The notes: a model not told the origin generated them from the sequence alone. A stretch of DNA of 64,000 nt from DATMER01 sp031390755 (GCA_031390755.1 JANMTS010000139.1:1-64000); one strand, 5' to 3'; shown: positions 15,677 to 25,345, numbered from the stretch's first letter. Numbers and translations are program-made.

Positions 15677-17293
15677 ATGGCCATCGACACGAAGAAATCA
15701 GCGGACGAGACGCGCGAGACCCCCACGGGAGCCGCCGTCCCTTCCTTCTATCAGCCGGTGGATCTCGCGGAGCTTCCCTATGGGGAGACGGCGGGCGATC
15801 CCGGCGAATATCCCTACACGCGCGGTCTCTATCCCGAGATGTACCGCCGTCGGCCCTGGACGATGCGCCAGTATGCGGGCTTCTCCAGCGCCGAGGAGTC
15901 CAACCGACGGTATCGCTACCTGCTGGCGCAGGGGACGACCGGCCTCTCGGTCGCGTTCGACCTGCCCACGCAGATCGGCTACGACTCCGACCACGCCATG
16001 GCGCGCGGCGAGGTCGGCCGCGTCGGCGTGGCCATCTCCTCGATCGAGGACATGCGCCGCCTGTTCGACCAGATCCCGCTCGACCAGGTCACGACGTCCA
16101 TGACCATCAACGCCACGGCGTCGATCCTCCTCGCGCTGTATCTCGCGGTGGCGGAGGAGCAGGGCGTCTCCTGGGAGAAGGTCGGCGGTACGGTCCAGAA
16201 CGACATCCTCAAGGAGTATGCGGCGCGCGGCACCTACATCTACCCGCCGAAGCCGTCGCTCAAGCTGGTGACCGACGTCATCGCGTTCTGCGCGGAGCGG
16301 GTTCCGAAGTGGAACACGATCTCGATCTCGGGCTATCACATGCGCGAGGCCGGCAGCACGGCGGTGCAGGAGGTCGCGTTCACGCTCGCCCACGGCCTCG
16401 CCTACGTCCAGGCCGCGCTCGACCGCGGGCTCGGGATCGACGAGTTCGCGCCCCGGCTGTCGTTCTTCTTCAACGCCCACAACAACTTCCTCGAAGAGGT
16501 CGCGAAGTTCCGCGGCGCCCGCCGGCTGTGGGCCGAGCTGGTGAAGGAGCGGTTCTCTCCAAAGGACCCGCGCTCGCTCTGGATGCGCTTCCACACCCAG
16601 ACCGCGGGCTCGACTCTCACCGCCCAGCAGCCGATGAACAACGTCGTGCGCGTGGCGATCCAGGCGCTCGCGGCGGTCTGCGGCGGCACGCAGTCGCTCC
16701 ACACCAACTCGCTCGACGAGGCGCTCGGCCTGCCGACCGAGGACGCGGCGCGGCTCGCGCTGCGCACCCAGCAGATCCTGGCGAGCGAGAGCGGCGTCAC
16801 CGACGTGGCCGATCCGCTCGGCGGCTCGTACGTGATCGAGGCGTGGACGGACGAGATCGTCCGCGGCGCCCGCAGCTATATCCAGAAGATCGAGGAGATG
16901 GGCGGCGCTCTCGCGGCCCTGGAGCGCGGCTTCCAGCAGCGCGAGATCGCCGACGCCGCCTACCGCTATCAGATCGCCGTGGAAGAAGGCCGCCAGAAGG
17001 TGGTCGGGGTCAACGTCTTCGCCAGTCAGGGAGAAGCCCCGACCGAGGTGCTCAAGATCGACCCCGCGGCCGAGCGCGAGCAGGTCGAGCGGCTGCGCGC
17101 GCTGCGCGCCCGGCGCGATGCCGGCGATGCGGGCAAGGCCGGGACCGTTCTCCGGAGCCTGGCCGCCGCGGCCGGTGAGGACCGCAACCTGATGCCCTCG
17201 ATCCTCGACTGCGTGCGCGCCGAGGTGACCCTCGGCGAGATCGCCGACACCCTGCGGGGAATCTACGGAGAATTTCAGGAAGCAGTGGACTGA
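15677..17293 (+). CDS. Methylmalonyl-CoA mutase, large (catalytic) subunit without B12 domain
   Basis: A 538-residue acyl-CoA mutase catalytic (TIM-barrel) subunit. Motifs are YTRGLYPEMYRRRPWTMRQYAGFSSAEESN, GLSVAFDLPTQIGYDSDH and the HTQTAGSTLTAQQPMNN segment. The Tyr in MRQYAGF is the methylmalonyl-CoA-type residue (isobutyryl- or hydroxyisobutyryl-CoA mutases have Phe or Ile variants there), so methylmalonyl-CoA/succinyl-CoA interconversion is the likely reaction. The cobalamin-binding DxHxxG domain is absent, as in two-subunit mutases, so a separate small subunit must lie elsewhere. The ATG at 15677 is preceded by a TAGAAT box; the frame runs open upstream through array 2 but that part is not protein-like. 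Confidence 0.9.
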   Translation: MAIDTKKSADETRETPTGAAVPSFYQPVDLAELPYGETAGDPGEYPYTRGLYPEMYRRRPWTMRQYAGFSSAEESNRRYRYLLAQGTTGLSVAFDLPTQIGYDSDHAMARGEVGRVGVAISSIEDMRRLFDQIPLDQVTTSMTINATASILLALYLAVAEEQGVSWEKVGGTVQNDILKEYAARGTYIYPPKPSLKLVTDVIAFCAERVPKWNTISISGYHMREAGSTAVQEVAFTLAHGLAYVQAALDRGLGIDEFAPRLSFFFNAHNNFLEEVAKFRGARRLWAELVKERFSPKDPRSLWMRFHTQTAGSTLTAQQPMNNVVRVAIQALAAVCGGTQSLHTNSLDEALGLPTEDAARLALRTQQILASESGVTDVADPLGGSYVIEAWTDEIVRGARSYIQKIEEMGGALAALERGFQQREIADAAYRYQIAVEEGRQKVVGVNVFASQGEAPTEVLKIDPAAEREQVERLRALRARRDAGDAGKAGTVLRSLAAAAGEDRNLMPSILDCVRAEVTLGEIADTLRGIYGEFQEAVD

Positions 17294-17383
17294 TACGGGA
17301 CGGAGGTTTTCGCACGTCGTCAAGCTGCCGGCGGGTGACAGCGAACCCTTGTGCCTGTAGGATGTGTGCTCTTTCCAGAGCCC

Positions 17384-17389
17384 AGGAGG
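17384..17389 (+). promoter_or_regulatory. Ribosome binding site AGGAGG deciding the start at 17394
   Basis: A perfect AGGAGG four bases before the ATG at 17394 argues for this start over the ATG at 17364 of the longer frame. Confidence 0.7.
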
Positions 17390-17393
17390 CCGC

Positions 17394-18971
17394 ATGCAGC
17401 AGACTCGTTCCGCGACCCCGAGCCGTACCGAGGAGCCCTCGTCCGGATTCACCCGCGACCTGGGACTGCTGGACTCGACCATGATCGTGGCCGGGTCGAT
17501 GATCGGCTCCGGCATCTTCATCGTGCCGGCCGACATCGCCCGCCAGGTGGGATCGGGCGGCGGTCTGCTGGCGGTGTGGATCATCACCGGCCTGCTGACC
17601 ATCGCCGCCGCGCTCTCCTACGGCGAGCTGGCCGCGATGATGCCCAAGGCCGGCGGCCAGTACGTCTACCTCCGCGAGGCCTACTCGCCGCTCTGGGGCT
17701 TCCTCTACGGCTGGACGCTGTTCCTGGTCATCCAGACCGGCACCATCGCCGCGGTCGGCGTGGCGTTCGCCCGATTCCTCGGGGTCATGGTTCCTTCGAT
17801 CTCGCCGACGAACTGGGTCGTCGCGCCGCTCAACCTGTCGGACAGCTACGCGATCAGCCTCTCGACGCAGCAGCTCGTCGCCATCGTGCTGCTGGTCCTG
17901 CTGACCTGGATCAACACCCGCGGCATCCGGCTCGGCAAGCTGATCCAGAACACGTTCACCTCGGCCAAGACACTGTCGCTCTTCGTCCTGATCGTCCTCG
18001 GCCTGACGATTGGGCGCAACGCCGACGCGATCGCCGCCAACTTCGGCGACCTCTGGACGCCGCAGAACGCAGTCACGATCATGCCGGAGCTGCCGGGCAT
18101 CTCGTCGACCGCGGCCACGGCCGGCGCGTTCGGCCTGCTCATCGCCTTCTGCGTCGCCCAGGTGGGCTCGCTGTTCTCCGCCGACGCCTGGAACAACATC
18201 ACGTTCACGGCGGGCGAGGTCAAGAACCCGAAGCGGAACATCCCGCTCTCGCTGGCCTTCGGTACCATGCTGGTGATCGGGCTCTACGTGCTCGCGAACG
18301 TCGCCTATCTGTGCATGCTGCCGCTCCAGGCCATCCAGACCGCACCGGACGACCGGGTGGGCACGGCGGCGCTGCAGGTGCTGTTCGGCGGGTCCGGAGC
18401 CGTGATCATGGCGATCGCGATCATGATCTCGACCTTCGGCTGCAACAACGGCCTGATCCTGGCCGGCGCCCGCGTCTACTACGCGATGGCCCGCGACGGC
18501 CTGTTCTTCCAGAAGACGGGCCAGCTCAACGCCAGGAAGGTGCCGGCCGTCGGCCTGATCCTGCAATGCATCTGGGCGTCGCTGCTGGTCCTGCCCCGGA
18601 CCCGGCTGCGCGACGCCGCGGGAGCGCCGCTGCTCGATGCGGCCGGCAATGCGACCTACGGCAACCTCTACGGCATGCTCCTCGACTACGTCGTGTTCTC
18701 GGTGCTGATCTTCTACATCCTGACGATCGCCGGCATCTTCGTTCTGCGGCGGAAGCGGCCGGACGCGGAGCGGCCCTACAAGGCTTTCGGCTATCCAGTG
18801 GTGCCCATCCTCTACATGCTGTCTGCGCTCGTGATCCTGGTCGTGCTGCTTCTCTACAAGACCTCGACAACCTGGCCGGGACTGCTCATCGTCCTGACCG
18901 GAATCCCCGTGTATTTCCTCTGGCGGAAAGCCGGAGATCCGGCTCCCGGCTCGATGGGAGAAGGCTCATGA
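17394..18971 (+). CDS. APC-family amino acid permease (LAT-like)
   Basis: A 525-residue amino acid permease with about 12 helices. TM1 holds STMIVAGSMIGSGIFIVPADIA, which is the LAT/SLC7-like variant of the GxGxxIGSGIF substrate-binding kink. Further family segments are ALSYGELAAMMPKAGGQYVYLREAYSPLWGFLYGW and a helix ending in FGCNNGLILAGARVYYAMARDGLFF. It is followed after 28 bp by a second APC gene of a different subfamily (19000), so the two are probably cotranscribed. Substrate unknown. Confidence 0.88.
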   Translation: MQQTRSATPSRTEEPSSGFTRDLGLLDSTMIVAGSMIGSGIFIVPADIARQVGSGGGLLAVWIITGLLTIAAALSYGELAAMMPKAGGQYVYLREAYSPLWGFLYGWTLFLVIQTGTIAAVGVAFARFLGVMVPSISPTNWVVAPLNLSDSYAISLSTQQLVAIVLLVLLTWINTRGIRLGKLIQNTFTSAKTLSLFVLIVLGLTIGRNADAIAANFGDLWTPQNAVTIMPELPGISSTAATAGAFGLLIAFCVAQVGSLFSADAWNNITFTAGEVKNPKRNIPLSLAFGTMLVIGLYVLANVAYLCMLPLQAIQTAPDDRVGTAALQVLFGGSGAVIMAIAIMISTFGCNNGLILAGARVYYAMARDGLFFQKTGQLNARKVPAVGLILQCIWASLLVLPRTRLRDAAGAPLLDAAGNATYGNLYGMLLDYVVFSVLIFYILTIAGIFVLRRKRPDAERPYKAFGYPVVPILYMLSALVILVVLLLYKTSTTWPGLLIVLTGIPVYFLWRKAGDPAPGSMGEGS

Positions 18972-18999
18972 CCCCAACTACCTTGGAGGCCTAGATTCC

Positions 19000-20511
19000 A
19001 TGGCAAACCAGTTTTTTGCCAGAAAACCCCTCGACATGCTTCTTGCCGAGGCGAAGGACGAAAACCGGCTGAAGCGCATTCTCGGACCGGTTCAGCTCAC
19101 CGCGCTCGGCGTCGGCGCCATCATCGGCGCGGGCATCTTCGTCGCGACCGGCGCGGCGGCGCACAACATCGCCGGTCCGGCCCTGATGCTCTCCTACGTG
19201 ATCGCCGGCATCACCTGCGTCTTCGCCGCGCTCTGCTATGCGGAGTTCGCGTCGATGGTGCCCGTGGCCGGCTCGGCCTACACCTACGCCTATGCCACCC
19301 TGGGCGAGCTTTTCGCCTGGATCATCGGCTGGGACCTCGTGCTGGAGTACGCGGTCGGCAGCGCAACCGTGGCCGCAGGATGGTCGGGCTACTTCCAGAG
19401 CCTGTTGCCGAAGATAGGCATCCATCTCCCTCACGCCATCACCAGCTCGCCGTGGGCCTACAACCAGCAGACAGGCGGCTTCGACCCGACGGGCTCCATC
19501 ATCAACCTGCCCGCGGTGATCATCGTCATGATCGTGACCGCGGTGCTGGTCAAGGGCATCTCGGAGAGCGCCAGCTTCAACGCCGCCATGGTGATGGTCA
19601 AGCTTGCGGCCGTGTTCTTCGTCATCGGCGTCGGCGCGTTCTACGTCAACGCCGACAACTGGGATCCGTTCGCGCCGTACGGCTGGACGGGCCTGAGCTT
19701 CTTCGGCAAGCACGTGGCGGGACAGGTCGACGGCAGCGGCGCGCCTCTGGGCATGCTGGCCGGAGCGGCCATCATCTTCTTCGCCTACATCGGCTTCGAC
19801 TCGGTGTCGACTCACACCGAAGAGGCCAAGAATCCGCAGCGGGACGTGCCCATCGGCATCATCGCCTCGCTGCTGATCTGCACCACCCTCTACATCGCCG
19901 TGGTGGCCGTCCTCACCGGCATGGTCCGCTACAACGAGCTCGACGTCGCCGCCCCGGTCAGCAACGCCTTCAAGCAGCAGGGTCTCGGGTGGGCCGAAGG
20001 GCTCATCGCCATGGCCGGCGTCGCCGGCATCACGTCCGTGCTGCTGGTCATGATGCTTTCCGGTCCGCGCGTGTTCCTGGCGATGGCGCGCGACGGCCTG
20101 GTTCCCAAGAGCTTCTTCGGCGATGTCCATCCGAAGTTCCGGACCCCGCACAAGTCGACGATGCTGATCGGCGCCTTCGTGATCCTGCTCGCCGGCTTCC
20201 TGCCGCTGGACGCGCTGCTTCACCTGACGAACATCGGCACGCTGTTCGCCTTCGTGGTGGTCTGCGGGGCGGTGCTCATCATGCGCAAGAAGTACCCCGA
20301 CGCCGAGCGGCCGTTCCGCTGCCCCTGGGTGCCGGTGGTGCCGATCCTCGGCATTCTGACCTGCCTGATGCTGATGTTCTCGCTGCCGGCGGACAATTGG
20401 CTGCGGCTCTTCGTCTGGCTGGCGATCGGCATGGCCATCTACTTCTTCTACGGCCGGTTCCACAGCGTGATGGCGAAGGATCGCGCCAGCCATCCGCTGG
20501 GCCGGAAGTAA
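19000..20511 (+). CDS. APC-family cationic-type amino acid permease
   Basis: A 503-residue CAT-like permease, clearly paralogous to the protein encoded at 2966-4735. The two share LTxLGVGAIIGAGIF in TM1, the AYTYxYATLGEL.AWIIGWDL.LEYAVG segment, and FAYIGFDSVSTHTEEAKNPQRDVPIGII. It lacks the long polar TM4-TM5 loop of that paralogue. The N-terminal KPLDMLLAEAKDENRLKRILGP cytoplasmic leader is conserved in the subfamily. A strong hairpin terminator follows 31 bp after the stop. Substrate not assignable beyond amino acids. Confidence 0.9.
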   Translation: MANQFFARKPLDMLLAEAKDENRLKRILGPVQLTALGVGAIIGAGIFVATGAAAHNIAGPALMLSYVIAGITCVFAALCYAEFASMVPVAGSAYTYAYATLGELFAWIIGWDLVLEYAVGSATVAAGWSGYFQSLLPKIGIHLPHAITSSPWAYNQQTGGFDPTGSIINLPAVIIVMIVTAVLVKGISESASFNAAMVMVKLAAVFFVIGVGAFYVNADNWDPFAPYGWTGLSFFGKHVAGQVDGSGAPLGMLAGAAIIFFAYIGFDSVSTHTEEAKNPQRDVPIGIIASLLICTTLYIAVVAVLTGMVRYNELDVAAPVSNAFKQQGLGWAEGLIAMAGVAGITSVLLVMMLSGPRVFLAMARDGLVPKSFFGDVHPKFRTPHKSTMLIGAFVILLAGFLPLDALLHLTNIGTLFAFVVVCGAVLIMRKKYPDAERPFRCPWVPVVPILGILTCLMLMFSLPADNWLRLFVWLAIGMAIYFFYGRFHSVMAKDRASHPLGRK

Positions 20512-20542
20512 GACGGTCTCCGGACAGAAGGAAAAAGAGGCG

Positions 20543-20576
20543 GGGCGGCCCTGAAAGGGGCCGCCCTTACTTTTTG
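20543..20576. terminator. Bidirectional intrinsic terminator between convergent operons
   Basis: GGGCGGCCC (20543-20551) and GGGCCGCCC (20558-20566) make a perfect 9-bp stem with a six-base loop. It is followed rightward by TTACTTTTT and preceded by AAAAAGAGGCG, which reads as a T-run on the minus strand. It ends the APC transcript and probably the leftward DUF4340 operon, whose stop codon abuts it at 20567. Confidence 0.75.
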
Positions 20577-22060
20577 GTAGGGTCTTTGGAAGGATCGATC
20601 GGCGAGGCCTTGCGAACCTCGGCGAGCTTTGCCTGGATCTCGCCGAGAGTCCCTGGCGGCAGAAGCAGGACGAGCTGCCGGTCTCCGGCCGTGGCCGGCA
20701 CGCCGGCGGCGACGGGAGCGAAGAGCTTCAGGATCTCGTCTCCCCGCTCCTTGGTCTTGAGCGTCACTGTCAGCAAGGGCTTGCCCCCAGGCAGAACTCC
20801 TATGGACACGGCTTCGGCCGGGGTCACGAGCCGATCGGCCGTGACGCCGAGAAGCGAGAAGAGGAAGTCGCTCACCGGCAGGTAGGAGATGGTGTCCTTC
20901 CCCCGCTTCCACTCCGGCTCGGCGCGCTCCAGGGAGAGAGTCCCCTGGGCATCCTGCACCGTGGCCGACTCCACCTCGAACGTCTCCAGCGAGGAGAGGG
21001 CCGTGGACCGCCACTCGGCCGCGGGGCGGAGAGCGGCGTCTTCCAGCCGGGTCCGGACCTCGACGAGCTGGCCGTCGGCCCGGGCGTAGAAGGTCTTCGC
21101 CGGAGGTGTCGGCCCGGGCGACTGTCCCGGGTCTGGAGGCGGCGGCTCCCCGCCGATCGTCTCCGTCTCGCCTCCCAGCTCGATCCGGAAGGGCTGGGCG
21201 CCTTCGGCCGCCACCTCGACCACCGCGCGGGGCGGCTGGATTCCCATCTCGGGAGTCGGCTGAGCCCCTTCGACGAAACGCTCCGCGGTGAGGCCGCTCA
21301 GCTCGGCGAAGAGGTCGTCGATCTTGTCGCGGTCGACCCGGTCCCTGAGGGGGCTCTCCATCCGGAAGGCGCCGTTCTGGGCGACCAGGACGACCCGCTG
21401 GCCCGCCGCGGTCAGCGTGATCCGCCGGATCTTGTCGCGGTCTCCCCGGAAGAGCTGGCGGTCGCGCCACTCGCCGGGCGCGCGCCGGATTTCGGTGAGG
21501 ATCGAGTCGCTGATCACCAGCGCTCCCTCATTGCCTTCCACTCCGGACACCGACGCAATCGTCGTGGCGCTGGTTGGGATCTCGGCGCCGATCTTCAGAA
21601 CCTTCTCGCCGTCCGCCGTGGTGATCCGCACCGTGGCACGAGGTTTATCCAGGCCGACCTGCTTCGGATCGAGCTCGTCCAGCGTCCGGACCTTGTCGAG
21701 AGCGGCGAGGGCGTCCAGCAATCCCTCCACCACGAACGTGTCGGCCCGGGCCTTGAGCGGCTCGACGATCCGCCACTCGGCCGGCGGCTCGGCAGCCAGA
21801 GCGTCCTCGTCGCCGTTCTCGCCTTCCTTCTCCTTCTTCTCATCGTCCTTCGGAACGGGCAGGATCACCTTCTCCAGCTTGAGGGTGCCCGACTCCGATT
21901 CGAGCGTCACGGCCGTGACCTCGGCCGTATCGATCGGCAAGACCTTCTTGCTCTGCTCGGTGCGCTCCTCGCTGGAGGGCAGCTTCCGCTCATAGAACCA
22001 GATGAAGGTGCCCAGGCCGAGCACCAGCACCAGCAGCACGAGGAGGGTGCGGGGCTTCAT
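20567..22060 (-). CDS. DUF4340-domain membrane-anchored protein
   Basis: A 497-residue protein with one N-terminal membrane anchor (RTLLVLLVLVLGLGTFIWFY) and a large extracytoplasmic region with repeated beta-sheet modules. The recurring phrases are WRIVEPL.ARADTFVVEGLLDALA.LDKVRTL and GLDKPRATVRITTADGEKVLKIG, which are typical of DUF4340. An acidic low-complexity tract (about residues 75-90) and a Pro-rich tract (about 310-325) interrupt it. It is the last gene of a four-gene operon with a GldG-like protein, ABC-2 permease and ATPase. DUF4340 proteins regularly accompany such Gld-type ABC clusters; their exact role is not known. Confidence 0.85.
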   Translation of the reverse strand: MKPRTLLVLLVLVLGLGTFIWFYERKLPSSEERTEQSKKVLPIDTAEVTAVTLESESGTLKLEKVILPVPKDDEKKEKEGENGDEDALAAEPPAEWRIVEPLKARADTFVVEGLLDALAALDKVRTLDELDPKQVGLDKPRATVRITTADGEKVLKIGAEIPTSATTIASVSGVEGNEGALVISDSILTEIRRAPGEWRDRQLFRGDRDKIRRITLTAAGQRVVLVAQNGAFRMESPLRDRVDRDKIDDLFAELSGLTAERFVEGAQPTPEMGIQPPRAVVEVAAEGAQPFRIELGGETETIGGEPPPPDPGQSPGPTPPAKTFYARADGQLVEVRTRLEDAALRPAAEWRSTALSSLETFEVESATVQDAQGTLSLERAEPEWKRGKDTISYLPVSDFLFSLLGVTADRLVTPAEAVSIGVLPGGKPLLTVTLKTKERGDEILKLFAPVAAGVPATAGDRQLVLLLPPGTLGEIQAKLAEVRKASPIDPSKDPTKK

Positions 22061-22066
22061 GGCCGC

Positions 22067-23542
22067 CTACCTCCGCCTCTTCGACCAGACCACGATGCCT
22101 GCGATGGCCGCAATGGAAGGAAGAAGAAGCAGCGAGAGGCCGTAGACCGTCCAGGACTGCTCCTTGGTCAGGTTGAGCCGCACCTGCTCCGTCTCGCGCG
22201 CCGGGATTGCCAGCAGCGCCTCGCGCTCGACGAGCCAGTTGAGGGCGTTCGAGAGCAGGATGCCGTTCGGCTGGTTCGCCTGGATGAGCTGGTTCGTGGC
22301 GAAATCGGCGTCGCCGAAGACTACGAGGCGCACCTTCTTGCCGTTGCGCTCACCCTCCGCCGCGATCCCGAGGGGCACGGGCCCGAGGATGTCGCCCTGG
22401 CCGCGGTCGACCTCGGCGAGAGCGGCGAGATTGGTCTCTCCCCAGCCTTCGTTGGAGGTGTGGAACAGCTCCGTGACCGTCATGCCCTGACCCGCGCCCT
22501 CCGCCCGGCCTACCGAGCGGGCCACGGAGACGAGGACCGGCAGCTTGGACTGCGACAGCGCGTTCGTCACCGGGTGGCTGCCGTATTCATTGGAGAACAG
22601 CGTCGCCGCCGTGTAGCCGGGGATCGTGTTGGGCGGATCCACCACGATGTCGGAGTCGAGGCGCACGCCGAACTGGGTGAGCCAGGTCTCGAAGCCGCTG
22701 GGCGTGACGCCGGTGCCTTCGGTCTGACCGAGATTGGGCTCGATCAGCGCCAACAGCCGGCCGCCGCCGTTCAGGTAGGCGGCGAGCGCACCGAGCTCGG
22801 GGTTCAGGAACGGGCTCTTCGGGCCGGCCACGACCACCATGTCCGTGCCCGGCGGGATCGACGTCTTGCCGAGCGACGACCACTCCTCGACGTCGTAGTT
22901 GTCGGCGCCGAGGATCTGCCGGATGCCGGCGAGGCCGTCCGCCTCCTGGCTGTCGAGCGAGCGCTCGCCGTGGCCGGTGGTGAACAGCACCTTCGGCTTG
23001 CGGCCCTCGCCAAGCTGCAGGATCGCGCCGGTGATGAGCTGCTCGCCCTTGAACCCCTTGAGCGACGGCGCCTGGCCCATCTCCATGCCGGAGAAATCCA
23101 TCTCCGCCAGGTCGTTGCTCGCGATCGCCCGGCGGTCCGTGCCGCTCAGCAGCAGCAGGCCGTAGCCGGCGATCTGATACTGCTGGATGAGCTGCTGCGA
23201 CTCGACCGGGTTGCGCTGCGGGTCGACGAAGCGGGTCTTGATCCGCGGCGACGCGGCGGCGTACTGGGACGTCAGCTCCTTCACCGGCTCGTAGAGCTCG
23301 TCGCCGGGCGGGAGGAAGACGAGGATCTCCACGTCGCGCTTCAGATCCTTGACCACGTTCCTCGACTTGTCCGAGAGCGTGTAGAGATCGCTCGACGTCC
23401 AGTCGAAGCGCTTGTGGTACTTCCAGCCGAAGTAGTTGACGATCGCGAGCAGGGCCGCGATCAGGAGGACGGAGGCCGAGAGGGTTCCCGTCCGGACGAG
23501 CCAGCGGCGGTTCGGATTCTCCTTCGCGCTCATCGGGCTCAT
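22067..23542 (-). CDS. GldG-family ABC transporter auxiliary protein
   Basis: A 491-residue protein with an N-terminal membrane helix (SASVLLIAALLAIVNYFGW), a long extracytoplasmic domain and a C-terminal helix (YGLSLLLLPSIAAIAGIVVW) ending in KRRR. The phrase FDWTSSDLYTLSDKSRNVVKDL at the start of the soluble part and DMVVVAGPKSPFLNPELGALAAYLNGGGRLLALIEP are characteristic of the GldG/DUF4350-like family, which pairs with ABC-2 permeases in gliding and other export systems. I choose the ATG at 23542. It follows the permease stop by four bases. Only six bases separate it from the DUF4340 gene. Confidence 0.85.
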   Translation of the reverse strand: MSPMSAKENPNRRWLVRTGTLSASVLLIAALLAIVNYFGWKYHKRFDWTSSDLYTLSDKSRNVVKDLKRDVEILVFLPPGDELYEPVKELTSQYAAASPRIKTRFVDPQRNPVESQQLIQQYQIAGYGLLLLSGTDRRAIASNDLAEMDFSGMEMGQAPSLKGFKGEQLITGAILQLGEGRKPKVLFTTGHGERSLDSQEADGLAGIRQILGADNYDVEEWSSLGKTSIPPGTDMVVVAGPKSPFLNPELGALAAYLNGGGRLLALIEPNLGQTEGTGVTPSGFETWLTQFGVRLDSDIVVDPPNTIPGYTAATLFSNEYGSHPVTNALSQSKLPVLVSVARSVGRAEGAGQGMTVTELFHTSNEGWGETNLAALAEVDRGQGDILGPVPLGIAAEGERNGKKVRLVVFGDADFATNQLIQANQPNGILLSNALNWLVEREALLAIPARETEQVRLNLTKEQSWTVYGLSLLLLPSIAAIAGIVVWSKRRR

Positions 23543-23546
23543 CGGC

Positions 23547-24278
23547 TCATCTCCACTTTTTGTCTTCCAGCGCGCGGCTGGCCAGGAACAGAAAGAACAG
23601 GGTCGACGACGCATAGAAGACGAGCCGGCGGCTGTCCACGATGCCGCGCGACATCTCGTCGATGTGATCGCCGAGGCTCAGGTACGAGAACACCTGCTTG
23701 GCGGTCTCGCCGGCGAAGATGTCGGTGAACCAGCCGAGCAGGAACAGCATGAAGAGGAGCGCCGCCGTAATCATCGCGGCCACCAGCTGGCTGCTCGTCG
23801 TGGCCGAGGCGAACGTGCCGACCGCCAGGAACAGGGCGCCGACGCAGAACACGCCGAGATAGCCGGCGAGCACCGGCCCCCAGTCCACCTCGCTGTAGTA
23901 GTCGACCATTCCCACATAGGCCAGGGTCGGCACCCACAGGAAGACGAAGAAGGTCAGCGAGGCCAGATACTTGCCGGCGATGACCTGGCCCTCGGTGATC
24001 GGCGCGGTCATCAGGACCTCGATCGAGCCGCTGCGCAGCTCTTCGCTGACGAGGCGCATGGTGAGCACCACGCCGAGGATCAGGAGGATCAGGGTGGTGC
24101 TGCCGAAGAAGTAGGTCATCGGCGGCCCGGCGGGCGAGCGGGGATCGCTCAGGATCGAGGCCAGGTTGCCGAAGACGATCCCGTTCACGACCAGGAAGAA
24201 GAACAGCACCACGTAGGCGAGGGGCGAGACGAAGTAGGCCCGCAGCTCGCGGCGATAGGTGGCCAGGACGGCTTTCAT
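23547..24278 (-). CDS. ABC-2 type permease (GldF-like)
   Basis: A 243-residue integral membrane permease with about six helices. It starts MKAVLATYRRELRAYFVSPLAYVVLFFFLVVNGIVFGN and includes the cytoplasmic MRLVSEELRSGSIEVLMTAPITEGQVIAGKYLAS segment typical of ABC-2 permeases of the GldF/NosY kind. Its ATG overlaps the ATPase stop by four bases (ATGA), so stoichiometric translation with the ATPase is expected. The substrate is unknown. Confidence 0.9.
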   Translation of the reverse strand: MKAVLATYRRELRAYFVSPLAYVVLFFFLVVNGIVFGNLASILSDPRSPAGPPMTYFFGSTTLILLILGVVLTMRLVSEELRSGSIEVLMTAPITEGQVIAGKYLASLTFFVFLWVPTLAYVGMVDYYSEVDWGPVLAGYLGVFCVGALFLAVGTFASATTSSQLVAAMITAALLFMLFLLGWFTDIFAGETAKQVFSYLSLGDHIDEMSRGIVDSRRLVFYASSTLFFLFLASRALEDKKWR

Positions 24279-25282
24279 TGAACCACCTCCTCGGGAGTGG
24301 GCTCAGGAGTGGGATTGTCGGCGGGCTCGGAGGTCTGCTCAGGGATGTGGGAAGACGCCGAGTCGTGGGTCGTCAGCCGGACGAACACGTCTTCCAGGGT
24401 GGCGCGCTCGCGGGCCATCTCCAGGAGAACCCAGCCGTTCGCCACGGCCGCGCGGAAGACCTCCTCCCGGACATCGGCGCCGGAGGCGCAATCCAGAACG
24501 AACACGCCGTCTTCGGACCGGGCGTGGACGCCCGTGACGCCCTCGATCCTGCCGAAGGCTTCAAGAGCGGCTGCGGGCGCGTCCTTGAGCGCGACGCGCA
24601 GGCCGGGATTGCCGACCCACTTCTCCCGCAGGCTCTGGGGCGTGCCCTGGGCGATGATGCGCCCGCGGTCGATGATCACGATCCGGGAGCAGAGAAGCTC
24701 CACCTCGGGCAGGATGTGGGTCGAGAGCAGCAGCGAGCGCTCCTGGCCCAGCTCGCGGATCAGCTCGCGGATGGCGATGATCTGCTTGGGGTCGAGGCCG
24801 ACCGTGGGCTCGTCGAGCACCAGAACCCGGGGACCGTGGAGGATGGCCGTGGCGAGACCGACCCGCTGGCGGAAGCCCTTGGAGAGCGTGCCGAGGATCT
24901 GCCGCCGCACGTCGACGAGCAGGCAGCGCTCGACGGCGACGCCGATCGCCTCGCGGGCTTCGGTGCGCGACAGCCCTTCGAGGCGGGCGCGGTAGGCCAG
25001 GTACTCGTCGACCCGCATCTCGTTGTAGAGCGCCACGTTCTCGGGCAGGTAGCCGACCTGCCGGCGGGCCTCGCGCGGCGCTTCGAACAGATCCTTTCCC
25101 GCCACGGTGACGCTGCCGCTGCTGGGCGGCAGAAAGCCGGTGATCATGCGGATCGTGGTCGTCTTGCCGGCGCCGTTCGGCCCGAGGATACCCACGATCT
25201 CCTTTTCCCCGACGGAAAAGGAGATGCCGTCCACGGCGGTGAAGTCGCCATAGCGGCGTACCAGGTTCTGCGCTTCGATCAT
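24275..25282 (-). CDS. ABC transporter ATPase (GldA/NatA-like)
   Basis: A 335-residue ATPase with Walker A GPNGAGKTT (residues 34-42), Q loop, signature LSKGFRQRVGLA, Walker B VLVLDEPTVGLDP and the switch His in LLLSTHILPEV. The C-terminal about 100 residues form the extra regulatory domain seen in DrrA/GldA-type ATPases and end in a Pro/Glu/Thr-rich tail. It heads the four-gene operon running leftward. Confidence 0.92.
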   Translation of the reverse strand: MIEAQNLVRRYGDFTAVDGISFSVGEKEIVGILGPNGAGKTTTIRMITGFLPPSSGSVTVAGKDLFEAPREARRQVGYLPENVALYNEMRVDEYLAYRARLEGLSRTEAREAIGVAVERCLLVDVRRQILGTLSKGFRQRVGLATAILHGPRVLVLDEPTVGLDPKQIIAIRELIRELGQERSLLLSTHILPEVELLCSRIVIIDRGRIIAQGTPQSLREKWVGNPGLRVALKDAPAAALEAFGRIEGVTGVHARSEDGVFVLDCASGADVREEVFRAAVANGWVLLEMARERATLEDVFVRLTTHDSASSHIPEQTSEPADNPTPEPTPEEVVQ

Positions 25283-25345
25283 GGAGCGTCTCCCTCCTGC
25301 TTCCGATTCAAACTTCCCGGGGGTGTCATTACAGCAAATCAGGTG

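Noticed and set aside
19000..20511. Recent duplication of the permease at 2966-4735
   Set aside because: The two share family motifs but differ in length, loops and many residues, so they are old paralogues.
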